64,000 nt of DNA from Faecalimonas sp045630205. GTDB lineage: Bacteria > Bacillota > Clostridia > Lachnospirales > Lachnospiraceae. Position numbers and translations under genes: made by a program. Location: positions 1 through 64,000 of the forward strand of contig JAZQSP010000070.1 of assembly GCA_045630205.1 (NCBI GenBank), in the 5' to 3' direction. Below the pieces are notes generated by a model that saw only the letters and a list, made by a program, of their open reading frames with translations, was not told the DNA's origin and did no database searches. Positions 9,105 to 18,169 of this stretch are shown piece by piece; positions within the stretch are counted from its first letter, which is position 1; each line of letters opens with the position of its first letter.

Positions 9105-10304
9105 TTGTTAGAAATCAAAACAAATGAAATGGAAGCAGCAGCAAAAATCATCGTTGTAGGTGTAGGCGGTGGCGGTAACAACGCAGTAGACCGCATGATT
9201 AGTGAAGATATTGCGGGTGTTGAGTTTATCGCAATCAATACAGATAAGCAGGCGTTGCAATCATCAAAGGCACCAACATTAATGCAGATTGGTGAAAAAC
9301 TTACAAAAGGTCTTGGAGCAGGTGCAAAGCCTGAAATCGGTGAAAAGGCTGCAGAAGAAAGCGAAGAAGAAATCGCAGCAGCACTTGAAGGTGCTGATAT
9401 GGTATTCGTTACCTGTGGTATGGGTGGCGGAACAGGTACAGGTGCAGCACCGGTAGTAGCACGTATTGCAAAATCAATGGGTGCACTTACTGTAGGTGTA
9501 GTTACAAAGCCTTTCCGTTTTGAAGCAAAGACACGTATGAACAATGCGTTATCAGGTATCGAAAAATTAAAAGAAAATGTTGATACATTAATCGTTATTC
9601 CGAACGACAAATTATTAGAGGTTGTAGACAGAAGAACAACTATGCCGGAAGCGCTTAAGAAGGCTGATGAAGTATTGCAGCAAGGTATTCAGGGTATCAC
9701 AGATCTGATTAACACATCTGCACTCATTAACCTTGACTTCGCTGACGTTCAGACAGTTATGACTGACAAGGGTATCGCTCATATCGGTATCGGTTATGGT
9801 AAAGGTGATGACAAGGCACTTCAAGCTGTTAAAGAAGCTGTGGCAAGCCCACTTCTTGAGACAACCATTGCAGGTGCATCACATGTTATCATCAACATTT
9901 CCGGTGACATTACATTGTTTGATGCAAGCGATGCTGCAGAATATGTTCAGGATCTTGTTGGCGAGGAGACAAACATCATCTTTGGTGCTATGTATGATGA
10001 TTCCAAAGCAGATGAAGCTACAATCACTGTCATCGCTACAGGATTACACAATGTAGGAGGCACAGCTTCAAAGATCAGAAAACAATTAGAAGGCAAGGCT
10101 CCATCACTTCAGGGTGATAAGTATGTTGCACCGGTAGTTCCGACACCGGTAATGCCTGAATTAGATCTTGGACTTGCTAATCCGGCTTATGCAAAACCGG
10201 CACAGGCTACTGCAGGAACAGCACCTACATTACAGTCGCCAAAAGCACCTGTAAGTCAGGTAAAGGAACAATCAATTAAGATTCCTACATTCTTGAAAAA
10301 ATAA
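9105..10304 (+). CDS. ftsZ: Cell division GTPase FtsZ
   Basis: 399 residues. The tubulin-like GTPase that forms the Z ring. Visible: the N-terminal VVGVGGGGNNAVDRM, tubulin signature GMGGGTGTGAAPVVA (~residues 106-120), VIPNDKLL, and the T7-loop region with NLDFADVQTVM. The C-terminal linker is rich in Pro/Ala/Thr and ends in a conserved basic tail (IKIPTFLKK) for FtsA/SepF binding. The start is TTG at 9105 behind GGAGGAG. It is the last gene of the division cluster and has its own terminator. Confidence 0.98.
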   Translation: MLEIKTNEMEAAAKIIVVGVGGGGNNAVDRMISEDIAGVEFIAINTDKQALQSSKAPTLMQIGEKLTKGLGAGAKPEIGEKAAEESEEEIAAALEGADMVFVTCGMGGGTGTGAAPVVARIAKSMGALTVGVVTKPFRFEAKTRMNNALSGIEKLKENVDTLIVIPNDKLLEVVDRRTTMPEALKKADEVLQQGIQGITDLINTSALINLDFADVQTVMTDKGIAHIGIGYGKGDDKALQAVKEAVASPLLETTIAGASHVIINISGDITLFDASDAAEYVQDLVGEETNIIFGAMYDDSKADEATITVIATGLHNVGGTASKIRKQLEGKAPSLQGDKYVAPVVPTPVMPELDLGLANPAYAKPAQATAGTAPTLQSPKAPVSQVKEQSIKIPTFLKK

Positions 10305-10315
10305 TAGTTAATCGT

Positions 10316-10347
10316 AAAGACACGTCATTTTAGGGCGTGTCTTTTTT
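10316..10347 (+). terminator. Intrinsic terminator of ftsZ
   Basis: AAAGACACG paired with CGTGTCTTT and a run of six T. Confidence 0.85.
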
Positions 10348-10357
10348 ATGCAAATTT

Positions 10358-10422
10358 TGTCGAAGGGTTTGCGGGAAACCGCACACGCTTCGACATTTTT
10401 TTTGCCCGTCAATTCCTATAAT
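10358..10422 (+). promoter_or_regulatory. Spo0A-type promoter of spoIIGA-sigE with two inverted 0A boxes
   Basis: Two perfect matches to the 0A box TGNCGAA: TGTCGAA at 10358-10364 and its inverse TTCGACA at 10389-10395. The second box overlaps a -35-like TTCGAC (10389-10394), which lies 22 bases before TATAAT at 10417-10422. The long spacer with an overlapping 0A box is the arrangement of the Bacillus spoIIG promoter, where Spo0A~P activates sigma-A polymerase. The boxes also form the stem of a hairpin followed by eight T, so the element can act as a terminator for upstream read-through. It ends 55 bases before spoIIGA. Confidence 0.75.
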
Positions 10423-10476
10423 AGATTGTGCTTGAGTACCAAATCAATTTCGTAGCGAAAGAGAAGGTGGTGGAGC

Positions 10477-11259
10477 ATGTATTATGAATTATATGTGGAT
10501 GTATTGTTTTTGGTAAATTTCATGATGGACTACATATTGCTTCTGATTGTGAGAAAAATGCTGCAGTGCACTGCCACGCACGGACGCATTTGCATCGGGG
10601 CTGCAGTCGGTTCCCTACTGACTTGTCTGGTTGTTGTTTTGCCAATACCATACGCCATTGTCAAACTAATACTGTTCCACGTGTTGGTAAACACATGCAT
10701 GATTCGAGTAGGACTAAAAATCAAAACCATACGGTCTTTTCTAAAAGCAATCATCATGTTGTATATAGGGAGTTTCCTTTTAGGTGGGATTATGGAAGTC
10801 TTCCGGCCGTACGTAAGAGTCGGAAGTCTCTTTTTGCTCATCGCCATCATCGGATACTATCTGGTTGTGGCAATTTGGAAGTTCATTTCCTATATGCAGA
10901 GATGGAACCAGTGCCACTATGTGGTGGATTTATATCTGGGAAGTGAGAAATATCAGATAAAAGGAATGATTGATACGGGAAATGGTCTTCGCGACCCGAT
11001 AAGTGGAAAGCCGGTTAGCATTTTAGACCGACATACTGCGAGACAACTTTTAGGGGAAGAAGATTTGAAGGACGTGAGATACATTCCTTATCAGTCCATT
11101 GGAAAGAAAACAGGGGTGCTACCGGCTGTTCAGTTGGAACGAATGTGCATTTTGAAGGACACAGAGTGCTGGGTGGAAAAACCTCTGATTGCAATTAGTG
11201 AGGAAGCGATTTCCCAAGGAGGAGAGTATGAAATGATTTTAAATCCGAATTTGTTTTAG
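10477..11259 (+). CDS. spoIIGA: Pro-sigma-E processing peptidase SpoIIGA
   Basis: 260 residues. The N-terminal half has about five membrane segments; the C-terminal half is an aspartic-protease-like domain with the D166-T-G-N motif (GMIDTGNGLRDP). SpoIIGA sits in the sporulation septum and cleaves the pro-sequence of sigma E in the mother cell after SpoIIR signalling. It lies 11 bases before sigE, as in other spore formers, and behind a Spo0A-type promoter. Confidence 0.95.
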   Translation: MYYELYVDVLFLVNFMMDYILLLIVRKMLQCTATHGRICIGAAVGSLLTCLVVVLPIPYAIVKLILFHVLVNTCMIRVGLKIKTIRSFLKAIIMLYIGSFLLGGIMEVFRPYVRVGSLFLLIAIIGYYLVVAIWKFISYMQRWNQCHYVVDLYLGSEKYQIKGMIDTGNGLRDPISGKPVSILDRHTARQLLGEEDLKDVRYIPYQSIGKKTGVLPAVQLERMCILKDTECWVEKPLIAISEEAISQGGEYEMILNPNLF

Positions 11260-11270
11260 GAGGAGTTAAG

Positions 11271-11993
11271 ATGATTATGAAACTGGCTGTGGGACGGCGG
11301 TTTATTCGGACTTTCCTGTTTCCGGAAAGTCAGGAAATCTATTACATAGGAGGGGCAGATGTTCTGCCGGCTCCGTTAGGGGTGGAAGAAGAAAATACAG
11401 CGATAGCGGAACTTGGAACAGAGCGGGAGGAAGAGGCGAAAAAGCTCTTGATTGAGCACAATTTGCGCCTTGTTGTATACATTGCGAAGAAGTTTGATAA
11501 CACGGGAATCGGCGTAGAGGATTTGATTTCCATCGGAACCATTGGTTTGATTAAGTCGATTCAGACGTTTAATCCAAACAAGAATATCAAGCTTGCAACC
11601 TACGCGTCCCGCTGTATTGAAAATGAAATTTTAATGTATCTTAGAAGAAATAATAAGACAAAGCTGGAGGTTTCCATCGATGAGCCTTTGAATGTGGATT
11701 GGGATGGAAATGAACTTTTGTTGTCAGATATTCTTGGAACGGAAGAAGATACGATTTATAGGGACTTGGAAGAAGAGGTAGAGCACAAGCTCCTGGTGAG
11801 GGCTATCAATTGCCTCTCGAGCAGAGAGAAGCTGATTGTGCAGATGCGATATGGTCTTTCATCGCAGGATGGGGAGGAAAAGACACAGAAGGAGGTTGCG
11901 GACCTCTTAGGAATTTCCCAGTCCTACATTTCCCGATTGGAGAAGAAGATTATGCAGAGACTAAAGCGGGAAATGGTTCGTTTTGAAATATAA
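11271..11993 (+). CDS. sigE: RNA polymerase sigma factor SigE (sporulation, mother cell)
   Basis: 240 residues. The N-terminal ~25 residues look like the pro-peptide removed by SpoIIGA, followed by sigma region 2 (HNLRLVVYIAKKFDNTG, then DLISIGTIGLIKSI) and region 4 with a helix-turn-helix (QKEVADLLGISQSYISRLE). It directs early mother-cell gene expression. The start at 11271 follows AGGAGGAG. It shares the spoIIGA promoter. Confidence 0.97.
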   Translation: MIMKLAVGRRFIRTFLFPESQEIYYIGGADVLPAPLGVEEENTAIAELGTEREEEAKKLLIEHNLRLVVYIAKKFDNTGIGVEDLISIGTIGLIKSIQTFNPNKNIKLATYASRCIENEILMYLRRNNKTKLEVSIDEPLNVDWDGNELLLSDILGTEEDTIYRDLEEEVEHKLLVRAINCLSSREKLIVQMRYGLSSQDGEEKTQKEVADLLGISQSYISRLEKKIMQRLKREMVRFEI

Positions 11994-12061
11994 AATTATT
12001 GTAAAACTGTATCATTAGGGAGGGGAAAGTGGTATGATAAAAGAAAAAGGGGTTGACGATA

Positions 12062-13675
12062 GTGAAACTTACATTTATCGGAGCGGCTCATGAAGTGACG
12101 GGAAGTTGCCATTTGCTTGAGGCGAACGGAAAAAACATTTTGATTGACTGTGGAATGGAACAGGGAGCAGATTTGTTCGAGAATCAGGAACTTCCGGTAT
12201 CCGATGCAGATATTGATTATATCTTGCTGACACACGCGCATATCGACCATTCGGGACTTGTTCCTTTGATGTGCAAGCATGGATTTAAGGGGGATATTGT
12301 TACGACATTTGCAACAGCAGACCTTTGCAACATTATGCTTCGTGATAGTGCTCATATTCAGGAATTTGAAGCGGAGTGGCGCAATCGAAAGGCAAGACGT
12401 TCCGGTACACCGCTTTATGAACCGATGTATACAACGCAGGATGCAATTGATGCGATTGCTTTGCTTTCCCCAGTTGATTATAGACAGAAGATTGAACTAT
12501 GTCCGGGAATCTGGGTAAGGTTTAACGACGTCGGACATTTGCTTGGCTCGGCCAGCATTGAGGTCTGGATAGAGGAAGAGGGTATTTTCAAAAAGATTGT
12601 GTTCTCGGGAGATGTGGGTAATATTGACCAACCGATTTTAAAAGACCCGTCTGCAGTGAAAGAGGCGGACTATGTTGTAATTGAGTCTACTTACGGCAAT
12701 CGCATTCACAGCGAGGAAAAACCAGATTACTTGGGTGAATTCACAAGAATCTTGCGCGAAACTTTTTCAAAGGGCGGCAACGTTGTGATTCCTTCTTTTG
12801 CAGTTGGAAGAACACAGGAGATTCTCTATTTTATCCGCGAGATTAAGGAAAAGAATCTGTTGCCTGAATTTGCAGGGTTTGAAGTGTATGTGGACAGTCC
12901 GCTTGCTATTGAGGCAACCAGCGTGTTTACGAAGAACGGAAGAGCCTGCTACGACAAAGATGCAATGGCTCTTGTAGATAAAGGAATCAATCCGTTGGTA
13001 TTTCCGGGACTGAAACTTTCGGTGACTAGTGATGATTCCAAACTCATTAACTTTGACGAGAAGCCAAAGGTGATTGTATCTGCTTCCGGTATGTGTGAGG
13101 CGGGACGTATCCGTCATCACCTAAAGCATAACCTCTGGAGAAGAGAGTCTACAATTTTGTTTGTGGGATATCAGGCTGTCGGGACACTTGGACGCAAACT
13201 GATTGACGGTGCTGCAGCAGTCAAACTTTTTGGTGAGAATATCGAGGTTGCCGCAAGAATTGAGTCTTTGAAAGGTATCAGCGGTCATGCGGATATGAAG
13301 GGACTTCTGAATTGGCTGGGTGGTTTCGAGACCGATGTGCAGCATGTGTTTGTCGTACACGGTGAGGACCAAGTCGCAGATGAGTTTGCACAGACCATTA
13401 CAGACACTTATGGATGGAATGCGTTTGCACCATATTCCGGAGGCTGCGTGGACCTCGCAAAGAATCAGATTGTTACGGAAGGTGTGCGTGTAGCTAAAAA
13501 GAAGATAGAGAAGCCTGCAAAGGTGAAATCACAGAATGCATTTAACCGTCTGGTGCTTGCCTGCAAACGCCTCATGACAGTTGTTATGAAGTGTGAGGGT
13601 ATGGCAAATAAGGATCTTGCGAAGTTCGAGGGACAGATACAGAATCTCGTGGAGAAATGGGATGTAAAAGAATAG
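12062..13675 (+). CDS. Metallo-beta-lactamase fold RNase with beta-CASP domain
   Basis: About 537 residues. The N-terminal metallo-beta-lactamase domain has the metal motif THAHIDHSG (HxHxDH) and GHLLGSASIEV; it is followed by a beta-CASP insert and the C-terminal RMMBL segment with SGHADMKGLL and FVVHGE. This is the architecture of bacterial RNA-degrading enzymes of the CPSF/YSH1-like group. GTG 12062 is my preferred start, since AAGGGG lies 9 bases upstream; a TTG at 12053 is in frame but too close to it. It lies between sigE and sigG without an obvious link to sporulation. Confidence 0.88.
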   Translation: MKLTFIGAAHEVTGSCHLLEANGKNILIDCGMEQGADLFENQELPVSDADIDYILLTHAHIDHSGLVPLMCKHGFKGDIVTTFATADLCNIMLRDSAHIQEFEAEWRNRKARRSGTPLYEPMYTTQDAIDAIALLSPVDYRQKIELCPGIWVRFNDVGHLLGSASIEVWIEEEGIFKKIVFSGDVGNIDQPILKDPSAVKEADYVVIESTYGNRIHSEEKPDYLGEFTRILRETFSKGGNVVIPSFAVGRTQEILYFIREIKEKNLLPEFAGFEVYVDSPLAIEATSVFTKNGRACYDKDAMALVDKGINPLVFPGLKLSVTSDDSKLINFDEKPKVIVSASGMCEAGRIRHHLKHNLWRRESTILFVGYQAVGTLGRKLIDGAAAVKLFGENIEVAARIESLKGISGHADMKGLLNWLGGFETDVQHVFVVHGEDQVADEFAQTITDTYGWNAFAPYSGGCVDLAKNQIVTEGVRVAKKKIEKPAKVKSQNAFNRLVLACKRLMTVVMKCEGMANKDLAKFEGQIQNLVEKWDVKE

Positions 13676-13685
13676 TGTGTTGTTG

Positions 13686-13709
13686 TGGCTCTGCATGTCT
13701 GCAGAGCCA
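13686..13709 (+). terminator. Hairpin after the MBL nuclease gene
   Basis: A perfect 10-bp stem (TGGCTCTGCA/TGCAGAGCCA) with a 4-base loop, 10 bases after the stop. It is followed by an A/T mix and not a clean T run, so termination strength is uncertain. Confidence 0.6.
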
Positions 13710-14216
13710 TATATATTTGAACACTCAATTAATTCTTGTTTTTGGCGTCAACTGGGTATACAACAAGTTTATATGTTCTCTTATACCCATAAGTATTCTC
13801 AGATAACACGGAAAAGTTAATTTTATGGGAAGATTTTCTATAGAAAGGTAATTACATTGGATTAATACCCATGATTTTGCGAAACCATGGGTATTTTTCA
13901 AGTCTAAGTTGATGATATAGAAAGCGTGAGATATAAAACCTTCTTTTAATTAAGATATTTGAGTGTTTCTGGGTATAAATTATCTAAAAAATTTGCCAAT
14001 ACCCACTTTTATTGTAATGGACACGTTGGGGGATGAGATTAAGCGGAAATTCAAGCAAGAATTGGGTCTGACACATAAATATATGTGTATAGACCCACAA
14101 GATCAAGATTCTTTGTCAAGGACTAAAAGTTTTTTTATTTCAACCTAAGATAGAATAGATTGGAGCCATCTTGTACATCATTTTACTAGTACGAAAAGTT
14201 CTAGGAGGATGACAGG
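13710..14216. other. 507-base gap before sigG with several hairpins and repeated ATACCCA motifs
   Basis: No convincing gene. The motif ATACCCA or its inverse TGGGTAT occurs six times between ~13750 and 14000. One inverted pair (13864-13873 with 13886-13895) forms a 10-bp stem with T5 after it, like an intrinsic terminator. A second long hairpin, TGGGTCT-ACACATA against TATGTGT-AGACCCA, lies at 14063-14097, about 120 bases before sigG. A 61-codon open frame at 13963-14148 lacks a ribosome site. The region may hold a small RNA and the leader of the sigG message. Confidence 0.45.
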
Positions 14217-14993
14217 ATGGCTCTTAATAAAGTAGAAATCTGTGGTGTGGATACGTCAAAACTTCCACTTTTAAAGGAGGATGAGAAAAAGGCACTCTTT
14301 GCCAGAATTAAGCAGGGGGATCAAGAAGCAAAAGAAGAATATATTAAAGGAAATCTACGCTTGGTTTTGAGCGTAATCAAACGTTTTGGAAATAGCAATG
14401 AAAATGTAGATGACTTGTTTCAGATTGGTTGTGTGGGTCTAATTAAGGCAATTAACAACTTTAATACAGAACTTGATGTCAAGTTCTCCACTTATGCCGT
14501 ACCGATGATTATCGGTGAAATAAGACGCTACATGCGTGACAACAGTTCTATTCGTGTCAGTCGTTCTCTCAGGGACACAGCTTATAAAGTAATCTATGCA
14601 AAAGAAAGTTATCTAAAGCGCAATCTTCGTGAACCAACGCTTGAGGAAATCGCAACGGAAGTTGGAATATCGAAAGAAGAGATTGTATTTGCAATGGATG
14701 CCATCCAAACTCCTATGAGCCTGCAGGAACCTGTCTACAACGATGGCGAAGATGCTTTGTATGTTATGGATCAAATCAGTGACAAGAAAAATAAAGAAGA
14801 AAACTGGGTGGAGAATCTTGCGTTGGAGGCTGCAATGAAGTGCTTAAACGAACGCGAACGCTATATCATCAAGTTGCGTTTCTTTGAGGGTAAAACGCAG
14901 ATGGAGGTAGCTCAAGAGATTGATATCTCACAAGCGCAGGTGAGTCGCTTAGAGAAGCATGCTCTGAAAATGATGAGAAATTATTTGAGATAG
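14217..14993 (+). CDS. sigG: RNA polymerase sigma factor SigG (sporulation, forespore)
   Basis: 258 residues. The start MALNKVEICGVDTSKLP is the conserved SigG N-terminus that binds anti-sigma factors. Sigma regions 2 (KGNLRLVLSVIKRF, DLFQIGCVGLIKAI), 3 and 4 (QMEVAQEIDISQAQVSRLE) are complete. It drives late forespore transcription. The ribosome site is TAGGAGGATGACAGG. It stands alone behind a 500-base leader region and ends at a strong terminator. Confidence 0.97.
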   Translation: MALNKVEICGVDTSKLPLLKEDEKKALFARIKQGDQEAKEEYIKGNLRLVLSVIKRFGNSNENVDDLFQIGCVGLIKAINNFNTELDVKFSTYAVPMIIGEIRRYMRDNSSIRVSRSLRDTAYKVIYAKESYLKRNLREPTLEEIATEVGISKEEIVFAMDAIQTPMSLQEPVYNDGEDALYVMDQISDKKNKEENWVENLALEAAMKCLNERERYIIKLRFFEGKTQMEVAQEIDISQAQVSRLEKHALKMMRNYLR

Positions 14994-15001
14994 AATTTTT
15001 G

Positions 15002-15028
15002 GAAAAAGTGTGCTTTGCACACTTTTTC
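15002..15028 (+). terminator. Intrinsic terminator of sigG
   Basis: A perfect 12-bp stem GAAAAAGTGTGC/GCACACTTTTTC with a TTT loop. Confidence 0.85.
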
Positions 15029-15089
15029 TATTGAAATTTACTTTTGTTCATACTATGATAAATATATAAATACAACGAGGAGGAGAGCG

Positions 15090-15746
15090 ATGTACAAGGC
15101 ATGCATATTTGACTTAGACGGTACATTGACAGATACACTGGACTCTTTAACGTATTCTGTGAATGCGACACTGAGAGAACTTGGGCTGGGACAGATTACA
15201 CCTACTCAATGCAAGGAGTTTGTTGGTAGTGGTGCAAGACGTCTGATTGAGCAGTCTATTCAGGCAACAGGAGATCCGGAGGCGAGTCGTATCGAGGAGG
15301 CAATGGAGGCGTATGGACGTATTTTTAAAGTACACTGTACTTACCATGTTGCACCGTATGATGGCATTGTGGATATGCTTAAGGAACTAAAAAAAGAAGG
15401 CGTTCAATTGGCGGTACTTTCTAACAAACCGCACCTTCAGACACAGGATGTGGTTGCAACCTTTTTTGAGGAGGGCACATTCGCAAGAGTCTATGGGCAA
15501 CAGGAGGGCGTTCCGAGAAAACCGGACCCGGCAGCTGTGCATATGATTCTGGAGGAACTTGGTGTCAGTGCAGAAGAAAGTCTCTACATCGGAGATTCTG
15601 ATGTGGACATGTTAACCGGATGTGCGGCGGGTGTAGCGGCAATTGGTGTAACATGGGGATTCCGTTCCAAAGAGGTTCTAATGGAACACGGTGCAACATA
15701 CATTGTTGACAAACCACAAGAAATAGTTTCAATTGTAAAGGAGTAA
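15090..15746 (+). CDS. HAD-family phosphatase, phosphoglycolate phosphatase-like
   Basis: 218 residues. HAD motif I is FDLDGTLTDT (residues ~6-15), motif II LSNKPH, motif III around RKPDP, motif IV GDSDVDMLTGCAAG. A helical cap lies between motifs I and II, as in Gph/PgmB-type phosphatases. The substrate cannot be told from sequence. ATG 15090 follows a good AGGAGGAG; a longer frame from 15015 would start inside the sigG terminator. A small acidic protein and upp follow on the same strand. Confidence 0.88.
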   Translation: MYKACIFDLDGTLTDTLDSLTYSVNATLRELGLGQITPTQCKEFVGSGARRLIEQSIQATGDPEASRIEEAMEAYGRIFKVHCTYHVAPYDGIVDMLKELKKEGVQLAVLSNKPHLQTQDVVATFFEEGTFARVYGQQEGVPRKPDPAAVHMILEELGVSAEESLYIGDSDVDMLTGCAAGVAAIGVTWGFRSKEVLMEHGATYIVDKPQEIVSIVKE

Positions 15747-15752
15747 AAGAAT

Positions 15753-16016
15753 ATGTACGAATATGATGAAGAATGTTTGAAAGTATTTTTGAAGAAGCAA
15801 TTACAATTATTTGACGAACCTGTGGCAGAGAGTTTGGATGAAGCGGAAGCGTTTCTGGAGGACTGCATGGCAGTGGTAGTGAATTCGCTGAAAGAAGTAA
15901 GAGAGTATTTCGATGAAAATGGAACAGATATTTCCTATATGTCTGATGAGGATTTAGAAGAGGCATCGGAAGTATTTGCACTTCCAAGTGGAAGATACCT
16001 CGTAGTTGAGGGATAA
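15753..16016 (+). CDS. Small acidic protein of unknown function
   Basis: 87 residues, 6 bases after the HAD gene and 25 before upp. It is strongly acidic (many Glu/Asp, e.g. SDEDLEEASEVF), has no membrane segment or cysteine motif, and is predicted mostly helical. I do not recognise the family. The tight spacing suggests co-translation with its neighbours. Confidence 0.65.
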   Translation: MYEYDEECLKVFLKKQLQLFDEPVAESLDEAEAFLEDCMAVVVNSLKEVREYFDENGTDISYMSDEDLEEASEVFALPSGRYLVVEG

Positions 16017-16041
16017 AATAAAAGAAAAGGAAGACAAAAAA

Positions 16042-16683
16042 ATGTACAATGGAAATGAGAATGTTGTAATCTGTGACCATCCGCTTATCAAGCATAAGAT
16101 TACAATGCTGAGAAACAAGGAAACGGGAACGAATGAGTTCCGTGCTATCGTGGAAGAGATAGCGATGCTGATGGGATATGAAGCCCTCAGAGATTTGGAA
16201 CTAGAAGAAGTTGAGGTGGAGACACCGATTGAAAAGGCAAACTGTCCTGTAATCGCAGGTAAGAAGCCGGCAATCGTGCCTATCTTACGTGCAGGACTCG
16301 GTCTTGTAGGTGGACTTCTGAAACTCATGCCTGCAGCTAAAATCGGTCATATCGGTCTTTACCGCGACGAGGAGACACATGAGCCTCACGAGTATTACTG
16401 CAAGCTTCCGGCGCCGATTGATCAACGTAAAATCTTTGTTGTAGACCCAATGCTTGCAACCGGTGGTTCAGCAGTAGCAGCGATTGATTTTATCAAGCAA
16501 CACGGTGGAAAAGACATCACATTTATGTGTGTGATCGCAGCACCGGAAGGAGTAGAAAAACTTCAGAAAGCTCACCCGGATGTGAAAATTTTCATCGGTA
16601 ATCTGGACAGACAGTTGAATGAGAATGCATATATCTGTCCGGGACTTGGAGATGCCGGAGACAGAATTTTCGGAACAAAATAA
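16042..16683 (+). CDS. upp: Uracil phosphoribosyltransferase
   Basis: 213 residues. It makes UMP from uracil and PRPP. Visible: HPLIKHKITMLRNKETGTNEFR near the N-terminus in family form, PILRAGLGLVGGLL, the PRPP loop VVDPMLATGGSAVAAI, and the uracil-binding end YICPGLGDAGDRIFGTK. ATG 16042 follows AAGGAAG. It converges on uraA, which imports its substrate; both share a terminator. Confidence 0.97.
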   Translation: MYNGNENVVICDHPLIKHKITMLRNKETGTNEFRAIVEEIAMLMGYEALRDLELEEVEVETPIEKANCPVIAGKKPAIVPILRAGLGLVGGLLKLMPAAKIGHIGLYRDEETHEPHEYYCKLPAPIDQRKIFVVDPMLATGGSAVAAIDFIKQHGGKDITFMCVIAAPEGVEKLQKAHPDVKIFIGNLDRQLNENAYICPGLGDAGDRIFGTK

Positions 16684-16701
16684 ATTGAATAAGACAATAA
16701 A

Positions 16702-16736
16702 AAACTTCCGTTGTTTTAATTGCAACGGAAGTTTTT
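16702..16736. terminator. Bidirectional terminator between upp and uraA
   Basis: AAACTTCCGTTG and CAACGGAAGTTT form a 12-bp stem with T on the right and A on the left, serving both converging genes. Confidence 0.85.
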
Positions 16737-16753
16737 GTATGCCTTTTATTCAA

Positions 16754-18112
16754 TTAGTTGCGTCCACCAACTTCAAAATCTACTCCTGTATCCTGTGGTT
16801 CTTCTGTGTCAAAGACATAATCTTTGCCAGGGAGAATTGCGTTCAGGATGATACCTGTTAAAGCACCAACTGCAAGACCTGAAAGGCTAATTGTAATCTT
16901 GCCAATCTGGAATGCGATAGCACCTGCAGCACTGTAGTTGATACCGATTGAGAGAACCAGAATCAAAGCTGCGATGATAACGTTGCGTGATTTTGTGAAG
17001 TCTACTTTGTTTTCAACTACGTTGCGAACACCGACTGCCGAAATCATACCGTAAAGGATAAGTGAAATACCACCTACGGTAGCAGTTGGCATTGACTGAA
17101 TCACTGCAGAGAATTTCGGACAGAATGAGAAGAATACAGCAAAGATTGCTGCAAGTCTTACTACAAATGGGTCATATACTTTAGAAAGGTTTAATACACC
17201 TGTGTTCTCGCCGTATGTTGTGTTTGCAGGAGCTCCGAAGAGTGAAGCTACGATCGTTGCAAGACCATCACCAAGTAAGGTTCTGTGAAGTCCCGGTTCC
17301 TTGATATAATTTCTGCCTGTTGTAGAAGAAATAGCAGAGATATCTCCGATATGTTCTACGATAGTCGCAAGAGCGATTGGCATGATTGTAATAATTGCAG
17401 TAATCATTTTTGATGCGTCGAAGTTATTAAACATTCCGAGAACCGTCATCTCTTTGTGAATTGGAAGACCAATCCAAGGTGCACTTGCAACACCTGAGAA
17501 ATCAACTTTGCCCATGCAGATTGCTACAATGTATGAAGCAGCAACACCGATGAGAATCGGAACAATCTTAATCATACCTTTACCAAAGATATTGCAGAGG
17601 ATGACTGCGATAATCGCAACCAAAGCAATCAGCCAGTTGGAAGAACAATTGTCGATTGCAGACTGCGAAAGAGTAAGTCCGATTGCAATGATGATTGGTC
17701 CTGTTACAATCGGTGGGAAGAATTTCATAATCTTTCCTGCAGAGAATAATTTAATCAGCGCTGCAAGAATAAGATAGAGTAACCCGGCACATGCTACACC
17801 GAAGCATGCGTAAGGAATCATTTCTACGTTGCTGCTTCCGTCTTCCAAAATCGGGGCAATTGCAAAATATCCGCCGAGGAATGCGAAAGAAGAACCTAAG
17901 AATGCCGGAACCTTACCTTTTGTTACAAGGTGGAAGAGGAGTGTTCCAAGACCAGCGAAAAGCAATGTCGTAGAAACATCCAAACCTGTGAGAAGTGGAA
18001 CCAGTACAGTTGCACCGAACATCGCGAACATGTGTTGAAGTCCGAGAACAATTGTTTTACCGGCACCGAGTTGTTTGACATCATAGATGCCTTCGTGCGT
18101 TTCTTTGTTCAT
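16754..18112 (-). CDS. uraA: Uracil/xanthine permease, UraA type
   Basis: About 452 residues, NCS2/NAT family, with some 12-14 membrane segments. It takes up uracil with protons. Characteristic stretches: FGATVLVPLLTGLD near the N-terminus, PAFLGSSFAFLGG, VEHIGDISAISSTTGRN (NAT signature region), GLATIVASLFGAPANTTYGENTG and a C-terminal TVGGISLILYG. The start at 18112 follows AAAGGAGAAAG; a longer frame to 18160 lacks a site. Pairing with upp makes a salvage unit. Confidence 0.95.
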   Translation of the reverse strand: MNKETHEGIYDVKQLGAGKTIVLGLQHMFAMFGATVLVPLLTGLDVSTTLLFAGLGTLLFHLVTKGKVPAFLGSSFAFLGGYFAIAPILEDGSSNVEMIPYACFGVACAGLLYLILAALIKLFSAGKIMKFFPPIVTGPIIIAIGLTLSQSAIDNCSSNWLIALVAIIAVILCNIFGKGMIKIVPILIGVAASYIVAICMGKVDFSGVASAPWIGLPIHKEMTVLGMFNNFDASKMITAIITIMPIALATIVEHIGDISAISSTTGRNYIKEPGLHRTLLGDGLATIVASLFGAPANTTYGENTGVLNLSKVYDPFVVRLAAIFAVFFSFCPKFSAVIQSMPTATVGGISLILYGMISAVGVRNVVENKVDFTKSRNVIIAALILVLSIGINYSAAGAIAFQIGKITISLSGLAVGALTGIILNAILPGKDYVFDTEEPQDTGVDFEVGGRN

Positions 18113-18169
18113 TTTTTCTTTCTCCTTTAGAAAATTTTCTCTTTTGTCATCGTACCACAAAACGAAAAA

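Noticed and set aside
13963..14148. 61-codon open frame before sigG
   Set aside because: No ribosome site, its second half is part of a long hairpin, and no family pattern.
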